14,724 nt of DNA. Origin: Bacillota bacterium. Lineage in GTDB: Bacteria; Bacillota; Clostridia; Christensenellales; CAG-138. Shown one piece after another: positions 8,476 to 14,724 of this stretch; the first letter of the stretch is position 1, and every line of letters starts with the position of its first letter. The position numbers and the translations under genes are program-made. The stretch is from NCBI GenBank assembly GCA_023453725.1, contig JAEXTB010000064.1:1-14724 (forward strand), in the 5' to 3' direction. The notes under the pieces were generated by a model. That model did no database searches and was not told the origin of the DNA. It was given only the letters and a program-made list of their open reading frames with translations.

Positions 8476-8906
8476 CTTGGTACTCCCATCCTTTCCAGTA
8501 TGGCTCTTTGTCGTTTGAGCATGTGTGCTTCTTCTTCTTTTTCCATGTGGTCGTATCCGAACAGGTGCAATGCACCATGTACCGTTAAAAACGCAAGTTC
8601 CCTTTCCATGCTGTGCCCGTATTCCCTCGCCTGCTCTCTGGCTCGTTGCGGGCAAAGCACGATGTCTCCCCAAAACCCGTCGGATGGCGTCTCTCCCGGT
8701 TCAGCCGCAGGAAAGCTCAATACATCCGTCACGCGGTCCACCGCCCGGTGCTCTAGGTTAAGTGCTCGGATTTCCTCCGGCGTTACACAATAGAGCGAAA
8801 GCTCCCCGCGCTTTGCTTCTGATGCAAATGCCGCGTCCACGGCCGCGCGGATGAGCGAAAGTTCTTCCTCTTTGAGGGTTCCCGTTTCGTCAGAAATCGT
8901 ATGCAT
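8472..8906 (-). CDS. ybeY: YbeY, rRNA maturation metalloprotein
   Basis: Member of the UPF0054 family, a zinc-dependent endoribonuclease involved in 16S rRNA 3'-end processing and ribosome quality control. The product is 144 residues, within family range. The defining metal motif H-G-x-L-H-L-x-G-Y-D-H is intact, with His110, His114 and His120, and the conserved VTDVLSFP segment is at 59-66. The ATG at 8906 shares one base with the pgpH stop (TAATG), with a purine-rich GGGGGAGG ribosome site in the end of pgpH. It lies beside phoH, pgpH and era, the classic phoH-ybeY association. Confidence 0.97.
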   Translation of the reverse strand: MHTISDETGTLKEEELSLIRAAVDAAFASEAKRGELSLYCVTPEEIRALNLEHRAVDRVTDVLSFPAAEPGETPSDGFWGDIVLCPQRAREQAREYGHSMERELAFLTVHGALHLFGYDHMEKEEEAHMLKRQRAILERMGVPR

Positions 8907-11038
8907 TATGCCTCCCCCGGACGCTCCAGCTCCGGATACGCGATGCGCTCATGCAGCAGGCCATTGAACGTGCGCAAAAAGCTTTGTTCTATGATGGAAA
9001 TCTCACGGAAGTTCAGCGGCGAAGCGGAAAGCTGCCCATCGTCTATTTTGCCCTTGATGATGCGGTTTACCGTTTCCTCCACATCCTCGCGCGAGGGGTT
9101 TTCCATGGCGCGCACGGCGGCTTCGCAGCTGTCCGCCAGATGTACGATGGCGCTTTCCTTGGTGGAAGGCCGCGCGCCGGGATACCGGAAATTTTTTTGT
9201 GCGGGCGGCTTCGCGCTCTCTTTTACCGCCTTGTGATAAAAATAAGCTACAAGCGTGTTGCCGTGGTGTTCAAAAGCAATCTGGACGACAGCCGCGGGCA
9301 TCTTGTGTTTGTTGAGAATGACGACGCTGTCCTTCTGATGCGCCAGGATAACGGCGGCGCTTTCTGAAGCGGGAAGCGTATCGTGCACGTTTTCGCCGGG
9401 CTTCTGGTTTTCTTTAAAGTACAGCGGCCGCCTGAGTTTTCCAACATCGTGATAGTATGCACCCACGCGGGCAAGAAGCACGTCAGCGCCGATCGCTTCC
9501 GCGGCGCTCTCCGCCAGGGCCGCCGTCATCATGGAATGATGGTAGGTTCCCGGCGTTTCCGTCATCAGCTGCCTTAACAGCGGATGGTTGGCGTTGCTTA
9601 ATTCCGCAAGCCGCGCGCTGGTGGCAACATCAAACAGATTTTCCCACAGGGAAAGCGAACCTACGACAAGCACCGCAGATATGGTGTTGCTGCCTACCGC
9701 CCATGCGGCTGAAAGCAGAGTTTCCCCAACACCACGCCCGGCCATAATGTAGGCCGAGGCGGTGACAAACGCCGCCGCCGCACCCGCAAGCGCGCCCGCA
9801 GCGACAATGGAGCCCCGCTTTTGATTGCTGCGCAGGCAGAAAATGGCCACCTGCCCACCAACGAGCATGGAGGTGGCAAGCACCATTGCGTCAAAGCCAA
9901 ATAGATCGTTGCCCTGCCCGCCCGCAAGCAGGCCAAGGCTGATCGCAATCAGCACGTTTGCCGCCATAGCGGTTGCACCATCGAGCAGCAGCGCTATGAG
10001 CATGACCCCGATAAGCCCGGTAGTAACACGGGGGTCGAGCGCATAGAACGCAACCGCAAGCAGCACGGATACGGCCATAGAAAACGCAAGTATCAACGCC
10101 GACTTTTTATGGGATAGGTTCTTTGGGCTATAGAACAGCAACCAAGCCGCAAAGCACCCAAACAGGCAGATTAAAAGCAGCGCAAGCCCCACGCGCAGGC
10201 GCGCGTCGGCTCCTTCCTGCTGCACAAGCTCCAGTTCACGCAGCAGCTTAAACTGCTGCTCGGTGATCTGATCCCCCTTATGGACGATGATTTCACCGCG
10301 CTTGACGACAACGGGCTCAACAGCCTGGGCCGCACGTTCCCGCTCACGCGCGGTTGTTTCCTCATCCACAACAAACGTCGGCTGTAAGTAGGTATCAAAG
10401 AGTTTTTTCCCCACAGCCTTTAATGTATCCGATAACGTGGTGGCGTTTAATTCCTGAACATACGCGGTCTTTCTTGCAAGAAGCGCCCGCTCCTCAAGGC
10501 CGCTTTTAAGCGCCGTGGTCAGTTTGGAAAGAACGACATCCTGCAGGCGTAAAAGTTCGCTCTCCTTTGCGCTTAAGAGCTCCCAGCCCTCATCCTGAGT
10601 CAGCGGCACATTGAGCTTAGAAAGCAGGCCGTTTAATTCCTGCCCTGTGAGTATGGATTTCCACTGCTCTGCCGAAAGGGCCGTTTCCCCGGCCTGTCCC
10701 TTTGAAACCAGCAGCGCCTGCGCAGCTGCGCGCATTGCGTCGATCTGGTCAAAAAAAGCCGCGGCACCGGAAGTATATGTTTCGATTAATGCCGGATCAA
10801 GCCGATATATGGCTTTGGTCGTTTCCCGCGCGGCAGTCCTGAGGGTCTCCGTGGCTGTTTCATCCTCAACGCTGCGGGTCGCTTCTATGGTCTCCTGCGC
10901 TGCCATGCCGATCATGACATCGTAGCGTTTTGGCGAAAGCACCGCTATGGTACAGCCATAAAAGAGCACGAGCACGAGCGCAAGCGAAAGTACGGACACC
11001 AGCCCGATATGCTCCCTGCTTTCCTCTTTCCTGCCCAT
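8906..11038 (-). CDS. pgpH: PgpH-type membrane HD-domain phosphohydrolase (probable c-di-AMP phosphodiesterase)
   Basis: The family member in Listeria hydrolyses cyclic di-AMP to pApA, and the same role is inferred here. The 710 residues follow the 7TMR-HDED plan. There is an N-terminal membrane anchor (about 12-33) and an extracellular region (about 34-283) ending in the conserved EPVVVKRGEIIVHKGDQIT. About seven membrane helices span 284-462, and a cytoplasmic HD domain follows. The HD domain has TPGTYHHSM (His500, His501), YYHDVGK (His530-Asp531) and further histidines such as FEHHGN (His591-592). The ATG at 11038 is preceded by a consensus AAGGAGGT ribosome site. It follows phoH after 68 bp and overlaps ybeY by one base. 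B. subtilis yqfF is the positional equivalent. Confidence 0.93.
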   Translation of the reverse strand: MGRKEESREHIGLVSVLSLALVLVLFYGCTIAVLSPKRYDVMIGMAAQETIEATRSVEDETATETLRTAARETTKAIYRLDPALIETYTSGAAAFFDQIDAMRAAAQALLVSKGQAGETALSAEQWKSILTGQELNGLLSKLNVPLTQDEGWELLSAKESELLRLQDVVLSKLTTALKSGLEERALLARKTAYVQELNATTLSDTLKAVGKKLFDTYLQPTFVVDEETTARERERAAQAVEPVVVKRGEIIVHKGDQITEQQFKLLRELELVQQEGADARLRVGLALLLICLFGCFAAWLLFYSPKNLSHKKSALILAFSMAVSVLLAVAFYALDPRVTTGLIGVMLIALLLDGATAMAANVLIAISLGLLAGGQGNDLFGFDAMVLATSMLVGGQVAIFCLRSNQKRGSIVAAGALAGAAAAFVTASAYIMAGRGVGETLLSAAWAVGSNTISAVLVVGSLSLWENLFDVATSARLAELSNANHPLLRQLMTETPGTYHHSMMTAALAESAAEAIGADVLLARVGAYYHDVGKLRRPLYFKENQKPGENVHDTLPASESAAVILAHQKDSVVILNKHKMPAAVVQIAFEHHGNTLVAYFYHKAVKESAKPPAQKNFRYPGARPSTKESAIVHLADSCEAAVRAMENPSREDVEETVNRIIKGKIDDGQLSASPLNFREISIIEQSFLRTFNGLLHERIAYPELERPGEA

Positions 11039-11106
11039 TTATACCTCCTTAGCCCGAACGTCCCCCGCAAAATTCTCCCCGCGGGGCACTTTCCCGCATA
11101 AAACGG

Positions 11107-12114
11107 TCAGCTCTTTTTTCGTTCGTACGCACGGATGATGCGCTGCACCAGATCGTGCCGCACGACATCCTTGTGGGAAAGGAATATTTGTGAAATGCCC
11201 TCCACGCCTTCGAGCACGCCCAAAGCGTGCACAAGGCCGCTCCGCCTGTCCTGCGGAAGGTCGATCTGCGTGATATCGCCGGTGACGACAACGCGTGAAC
11301 CTTCACCAAAGCGGGTTAAAAACATCTTCATCTGCTCAATGGTACAGTTCTGCGCCTCATCCAAAATGATGTAGGCGTTGTTGAGCGTACGCCCTCGCAT
11401 GTAGGCGAGCGGAGCCACTTCCACCGCCCCGCGCTCCATCAGCCCGCGGTAGTTTTCATTGCCTAAGAAGTCATTAAGGGCATCGTGCAGCGGCCGCAAA
11501 TAGGGGTCCACCTTATTTTGAAGATCGCCCGGCAAGAAGCCAAGCTTTTCTCCCGCTTCCACGGCGGGACGCGTCAATATGATGCGGTCCACCTCTTTGT
11601 TTTTAAACGCAAGTACCGCCATGGCCACAGCAAGATAGGTCTTGCCGGTGCCTGCAGGCCCTACGCCGAACACAAGGTCATACTCCTTGAGCGCATGAAC
11701 ATACCGTTTTTGCCCAAGTGTTTTACATTTGATCTGCCGCCCCTTGTTGGTGATGGCGATGACGTCGCCCATGATCTGCTCAATTAAATCCGCGTTTCCG
11801 TCCTTTGCAAGATCAACTGCGTACCGGATGCGCCCGCGGTTAATGGGTTCGCCTTTTCTGAGCATTTGCAGCAGTTTTTCAAGCACCACGCGGCACAGCT
11901 CCACATCCGCCGTGTTGCCCTCTATCTTAATACAGTCGGCGGATGTGCTGATACGCGCGCCCGTTTCCGCCTGCATAATATCGAGATTCTCATCAAATAC
12001 GCCAAACAGCTTGATCTGCTCGTCCATTGACTGTACCGGCAGAAACGCCTCGGATTTAAGCGGAGCGTGCACCGGGGCCTCTTCAAACAGGTTCAATTCT
12101 TCCAAATACCGCAC
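11107..12114 (-). CDS. phoH: PhoH-family ATPase (YbeZ/YqfE type)
   Basis: P-loop ATPase of the PhoH family, probably an RNA helicase-like partner of YbeY in RNA metabolism. The product is up to 335 residues. An N-terminal KH-like region (about 30-90) precedes the ATPase core. Walker A is GPAGTGKT at 152-159, Walker B is IILDEAQN at 249-256, and GDITQIDLP (279-287) is the conserved sensor-like stretch. The start is uncertain. The longest frame uses GTG at 12114 with AAAGG only 3-4 nt upstream, and an internal ATG at 12027 has no ribosome site. I prefer the GTG because the N-terminus reads through smoothly, but it may be a few codons off. It lies 28 bp after yqfD. Confidence 0.93.
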   Translation of the reverse strand: MRYLEELNLFEEAPVHAPLKSEAFLPVQSMDEQIKLFGVFDENLDIMQAETGARISTSADCIKIEGNTADVELCRVVLEKLLQMLRKGEPINRGRIRYAVDLAKDGNADLIEQIMGDVIAITNKGRQIKCKTLGQKRYVHALKEYDLVFGVGPAGTGKTYLAVAMAVLAFKNKEVDRIILTRPAVEAGEKLGFLPGDLQNKVDPYLRPLHDALNDFLGNENYRGLMERGAVEVAPLAYMRGRTLNNAYIILDEAQNCTIEQMKMFLTRFGEGSRVVVTGDITQIDLPQDRRSGLVHALGVLEGVEGISQIFLSHKDVVRHDLVQRIIRAYERKKS

Positions 12115-12142
12115 TGCCTTTCACTGTTGTTTGATCAATGCT

Positions 12143-13339
12143 TTAGTTTGCCCCGTCGGATACGGAAAGCTGCGCAGATGCACCGATTGGTTTTGTAATA
12201 CCGATCTGCTCGAGTGTGCATACCGCTACAACCGCACGTACGCTGCCATCCTCCAATATGGAGGATTCGCTCACTTTTTTGACAATCTTCGCATCCTTTG
12301 GCACCTGTTCAAGCGCCGCAAGCTCGGCCCGAAAGAGCGCTTCCGCAATGATCTCGTCCGCATTTGCCGGAACTTCCTGTTTGGTCAGCTCATACCGGAC
12401 TCCGCTCTTCACGTGAAGCGGAAGCACCAGCCCGCGCTGCACGGATTCCCTCGTAACCGTTTCTTCATACTCCGCAAAAGCGCTTTGGGTGCGAAACAGC
12501 GAAAGCCGCGCGACTTCGATCACCCGGAAAGGTTCGCTTTTCCCGCTGGGCAGCAGACGTTCTTCCGTACACGGCAGGGTAATCGTCGATGTATACCAGA
12601 CCTGCGCCAGTACTTCGCCTTCCGCAAACACATATAACCGCTCGGCTGCGCCTTCACGCGTGATATCGCCGCGGATAAGCACCTCGCCCGCACGCACCGC
12701 GTCCCCGGGCTTCACGTTCGATTTTCCAGAAAGCGCAGTCACTTTTTCAACAATCGCGTCCTTTTTTGCCACCACATCCGAAGGGATGCTTTTGTCCGGC
12801 AACGGCGGAATGGGCTCCGCCTCTACCAGTTCCAATGTAAGTATAATGCCGTCCATGCGCGCGCCCGCCCATGCAATACGGTCGTCATATGTTCTGATCG
12901 CCTGCGAAAGGGAAGCTAGTTCAATTCCGCCCCGTGGCATACCGGTATATACGCCCGCCTCTTCCGCGGCGCGCAGCACAACCGCTTTGGGGACCCGGAC
13001 AGCGCCATCCACACGGATGAGCCAAATACGCGTTTGTGCAGCAATTACAAGAAGCCCGCACAGCAGCGTACCCAACAGCAGCAGCTGCCGGAACCGAAAC
13101 CGCGCATATACAAACGGCGCGCCATGCCGCTCCAGAATGTGGATGCGGCAGCGTTTGCCGCGTTTAAGCGGCCTGATACGATGAAAATCCTTTGCGCGCA
13201 TCTCCAATGTCATGCGCGCTCGGCCTTCTTTTTTTACGTTCCAGACGGGAATACCAGCCTGAAGCATGGCGTTGAGCATGCGTTCCAGGCCGAGGCCGTC
13301 CAAACGTATCATAACATATCCGGACAGAGAATTCCACAT
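12143..13339 (-). CDS. yqfD: Sporulation protein YqfD
   Basis: Membrane protein of the YqfD family, related in part to SpoIV-type sporulation proteins. In B. subtilis yqfD is transcribed by sigma-E in the mother cell, and its molecular function is not settled. The 398-residue product begins MWNSLSGYVMIRLDG, typical for the family. It has a basic region (56-66, RPLKRGKRCRI) and a single membrane helix at about 84-101 (RQLLLLGTLLCGLLVIAAQ). A long extracytoplasmic part follows, including KSNVKPGDAVRAGEVLIRGD, a lipoyl/hammerhead-like segment. The ATG at 13339 has an AGGTGG ribosome site about 6 nt upstream. It lies 55 bp after yqfC; that gap contains a small GGCGC-AAA-GCGCC stem just before the ribosome site. 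Confidence 0.92.
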   Translation of the reverse strand: MWNSLSGYVMIRLDGLGLERMLNAMLQAGIPVWNVKKEGRARMTLEMRAKDFHRIRPLKRGKRCRIHILERHGAPFVYARFRFRQLLLLGTLLCGLLVIAAQTRIWLIRVDGAVRVPKAVVLRAAEEAGVYTGMPRGGIELASLSQAIRTYDDRIAWAGARMDGIILTLELVEAEPIPPLPDKSIPSDVVAKKDAIVEKVTALSGKSNVKPGDAVRAGEVLIRGDITREGAAERLYVFAEGEVLAQVWYTSTITLPCTEERLLPSGKSEPFRVIEVARLSLFRTQSAFAEYEETVTRESVQRGLVLPLHVKSGVRYELTKQEVPANADEIIAEALFRAELAALEQVPKDAKIVKKVSESSILEDGSVRAVVAVCTLEQIGITKPIGASAQLSVSDGAN

Positions 13340-13394
13340 CTTCTACCACCTGCGGCGCTTTGCGCCCTCTGCCGCTCCTCTTTTCCAGTGTGCG

Positions 13395-13721
13395 TTATTC
13401 CAAATACGCAATGTGCGCAATACCCCCGCGGATATAAGCCCGGCCCGTTGAAAGCTCCCGGAGTTCAAGATCGGTTCCGCCAATCTCCAGCACGCCTTCA
13501 TGCGTCGTGAGGCGGATGCACGCAGAGTCATACCGCAGCACGCCAGTATGATTTTCCACCAGCAGATCGCCCCGCCCCACCATGGTGAGCTTTGGCACGG
13601 TAGCATCGGTCTCCACCGGCAAATCCAGCTTGGTTAGTAGCTGCCTGTTCCACGGCGCTTTGAGCCCCCGCCCTTTTTTGGGGGACTTTGTACCCGGACT
13701 CTTCTTCTTTTTCGCTGCCAT
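13395..13721 (-). CDS. yqfC: Sporulation protein YqfC
   Basis: Small protein of the YqfC family, always found before yqfD in spore-formers and expressed in the mother cell in Bacillus; no biochemical function is known. The 108 residues start with a lysine-rich tail (MAAKKKKSPGTKSPKKGRG) that makes it slightly longer than the Bacillus protein. The family core follows: LDLPVETDATVPKLTMVGRGDLLVENH, then a region rich in predicted beta-strand ending GRAYIRGGIAHIAYLE. The ATG at 13721 has a close AGCGAGG ribosome-like site. It is the first gene of the long minus-strand cluster and lies 45-50 nt downstream of a sigma-E-like promoter. Confidence 0.88.
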   Translation of the reverse strand: MAAKKKKSPGTKSPKKGRGLKAPWNRQLLTKLDLPVETDATVPKLTMVGRGDLLVENHTGVLRYDSACIRLTTHEGVLEIGGTDLELRELSTGRAYIRGGIAHIAYLE

Positions 13722-13772
13722 ACGCCTCGCTGTCCCCCAGTTCCCGCTTTCCCCGTAAGGGGGATTCTATAA

Positions 13773-13801
13773 AGGCTATGCTGCAGGCGGTGTAAATAGT
13801 C
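13773..13801 (-). promoter_or_regulatory. Sigma-E-like promoter for yqfC
   Basis: On the minus strand, GACTATT (13795-13801) matches 6 of 7 bases of the sigma-E -35 consensus KMATATT. After exactly 14 bp, CATAGCCT (13773-13780) matches 6 of 8 of the -10 consensus CATACAHT. Transcription would start about 45 nt before the yqfC ATG. Sigma-E control of yqfCD is known in Bacillus. The overlapping TTGACT also offers a sigma-A-like -35 box but has no suitably spaced -10. Confidence 0.5.
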
Positions 13802-13816
13802 AATGCCGTTTGCATC

Positions 13817-13829
13817 GGAATATTATTCC
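13817..13829. repeat. 13-bp palindrome between the divergent promoters
   Basis: GGAATA and TATTCC are exact reverse complements around one central T. It lies 15 bp upstream of the yqfC -35 box and directly beside the T-tract array. It could be an operator for a dimeric regulator; no known consensus is assigned. Confidence 0.4.
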
Positions 13830-13830
13830 A

Positions 13831-13896
13831 TTTTTCTTGCTTTTTTGTATTTTTTTGCCCGCTTTTTCCCTTGTTTTCATGCTTTTTCACGCTTTT
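13831..13896. other. Seven phased T-tracts, predicted intrinsically curved DNA
   Basis: T-runs of 5, 6, 7, 5, 4, 5 and 4 bases occur at 13831-13835, 13841-13846, 13850-13856, 13863-13867, 13874-13877, 13883-13887 and 13893-13896. Their centres are separated by 10.5, 9.5, 12, 10.5, 9.5 and 9.5 bp, a mean of about 10.25 bp, close to one helical turn. In-phase A/T-tracts are the classical signature of static DNA bending. The array lies between the yqfC and sigG promoters and in no credible gene. A further T4 tract at 13916-13919 is roughly in register. Confidence 0.7.
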
Positions 13897-13925
13897 GCCC
13901 GCTTGCTCCAGCAGGTTTTCACGCC

Positions 13926-13954
13926 GGATAAAATATGCGGCTTCGGCAATCATA
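13926..13954 (+). promoter_or_regulatory. Sigma-F-like promoter for sigG
   Basis: GGATA (13926-13930) matches 4 of 5 of the sigma-F -35 consensus GYATA. GGCAATCATA (13945-13954) matches 9 of 10 of the -10 consensus GGNNANAHTR. The 14-bp spacer is about one base shorter than usual. Start of transcription would be near 13961, about 33 nt before the sigG ATG. In Bacillus sigG is first switched on by sigma-F in the forespore. A sigma-G-type reading (AAATA, 15 bp, CATAAAT) overlaps but is weaker. Confidence 0.45.
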
Positions 13955-13993
13955 AATGTACCGAGACGTTCAACAGGAGAAGGGGGAACCGTT

Positions 13994-14724
13994 ATGGCGC
14001 TCAACAAGGTGGAAATTTGCGGCGTAGATACCTCAAAGCTGCCGGTGCTGAACCAGAAGCAGATGCGCGCGCTTTTGCTGCGCGTCAAAGAAGGAGACAC
14101 CGGCGCACGGGATGAATTTCTGCGCAGCAACCTGCGCCTTGTATTAAGCGTGATTCAGCGGTTTACCAACCGGGGTGAGCAGATGGACGATCTGTTTCAG
14201 GTCGGCTGCATCGGCCTGATCAAGGCGCTCGACAATTTTGATTTGTCCCATGACGTCAAGTTCAGCACCTATGCGGTACCCATGATCATCGGCGAGGTGC
14301 GAAGGCACTTACGTGACAACAATACCATCCGGGTCAGCCGTTCTTTAAGGGACGTCGCCTACAAGGCGCTCCAGGCCCGCACAAGGCTGATGGATTCGCT
14401 TACCCGCGAACCCACTATCGCCGAAATTGCCAAGGAACTGGAGCTGCCTGAGGAAGAGATTGTATTTGCGCTTGACGCCATACAGGACCCCATATCGCTC
14501 TATGAGCCCATTTACCACGACGATGGAGACGCCATATTTGTCATGGACCAGATCGGCGACACCAAGGTGAATGATGCGCTGTGGCTTGACAACATCGCCA
14601 TTACGCAGGGCATTTCCCACCTTGGGGACCGGGAGCAGCGGATTGTGCGGATGCGCTTTTTTGAGGGCAAGACGCAGATGGAGGTCAGTAAGGAAATCGG
14701 CATAAGCCAGGCACAGGTTTCGCG
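13994..14724 (+). CDS. sigG: RNA polymerase sporulation sigma factor SigG (C-terminal end beyond window)
   Basis: Sigma-70 family factor that directs late forespore gene expression. The frame runs open from ATG 13994 to the window edge, giving 243 residues of an expected 255-260. The N-terminus MALNKVEICGVDTSKLPVLN carries the KVEICGV-TSKLPVL signature that separates SigG from SigF. Region 2 covers about 45-110 (NLRLVLSVIQRF, DDLFQVGCIGL, FSTYAVPMIIGE). Region 3 runs from SRSLRD (116) to about 190. Region 4 has the helix-turn-helix GKTQMEVSKEIGISQAQVS (225-243). A strong ribosome site, AGGAGAAGGGGG (13975-13986), lies 7 nt upstream. It is divergent from yqfC, whereas in Bacillus sigG follows sigE; sigE is not in the window on this side. 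Confidence 0.96.
   Translation, partial: MALNKVEICGVDTSKLPVLNQKQMRALLLRVKEGDTGARDEFLRSNLRLVLSVIQRFTNRGEQMDDLFQVGCIGLIKALDNFDLSHDVKFSTYAVPMIIGEVRRHLRDNNTIRVSRSLRDVAYKALQARTRLMDSLTREPTIAEIAKELELPEEEIVFALDAIQDPISLYEPIYHDDGDAIFVMDQIGDTKVNDALWLDNIAITQGISHLGDREQRIVRMRFFEGKTQMEVSKEIGISQAQVS

Noticed and set aside
8476..8673. Upstream extension of the cdd frame adding 66 residues.
   Set aside because: It lies entirely inside ybeY, is unlike any cytidine deaminase N-terminus, and the ATG at 8475 gives a normal-length protein with ATGA coupling.
13528..14130. 200-codon minus-strand open frame through the sigG-yqfC intergenic region.
   Set aside because: It overlaps sigG and yqfC in wrong frames. Its lysine-rich middle is just the T-tract array read backwards.

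Overview
The window is a conserved housekeeping and sporulation stretch from an endospore-forming, low-oxygen Firmicute, most likely a member of Clostridia with moderately high GC. The call rests on sporulation sigma factor SigG, the sporulation pair YqfC/YqfD, the Bacillus/Clostridium-type cluster yqfC-yqfD-phoH-pgpH-ybeY-cdd-era-yqzL-recO, and a pyruvate phosphate dikinase typical of anaerobes. I see no mobile element, CRISPR array, tRNA or rRNA. All genes except sigG are on the minus strand.

Layout from right to left, following minus-strand transcription. sigG (13994 to the window edge, plus strand, lacking its C-terminal end) diverges from the long minus-strand cluster. The 272-bp divergent region holds a sigma-E-like promoter for yqfC, a sigma-F-like promoter for sigG, a 13-bp palindrome, and seven T-tracts repeating at about 10.25 bp, a pattern expected to bend DNA. 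The cluster yqfC, yqfD, phoH, pgpH, ybeY, cdd, era follows with short gaps or 1- to 4-bp overlaps. A 198-bp structured spacer then precedes yqzL (41 aa) and recO. A hairpin followed by a T-run just after recO ends this unit.

ppdK follows with its own strong sigma-A-type promoter and a leader of about 118 nt carrying an 18-bp inverted repeat and a cre-like palindrome. A weaker terminator-like hairpin follows ppdK. The last unit is tig-clpP-clpX, from its own sigma-A-type promoter, with clpX cut by the left edge at residue 316.

The genes group by function. Trigger factor and ClpXP handle nascent-chain folding and proteolysis. PpdK interconverts pyruvate and phosphoenolpyruvate. PhoH, YbeY and Era are linked to RNA metabolism and 30S maturation, PgpH to c-di-AMP turnover, Cdd to pyrimidine salvage, and RecO to recombinational repair. 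YqfC, YqfD and SigG belong to sporulation. Compared with the Bacillus subtilis order, dgkA is missing between ybeY and cdd, and glyQ-glyS are missing after recO.

I found no convincing undescribed system. The features most worth a second look are the phased T-tracts between the sporulation promoters, the ppdK leader, and the era-yqzL spacer.
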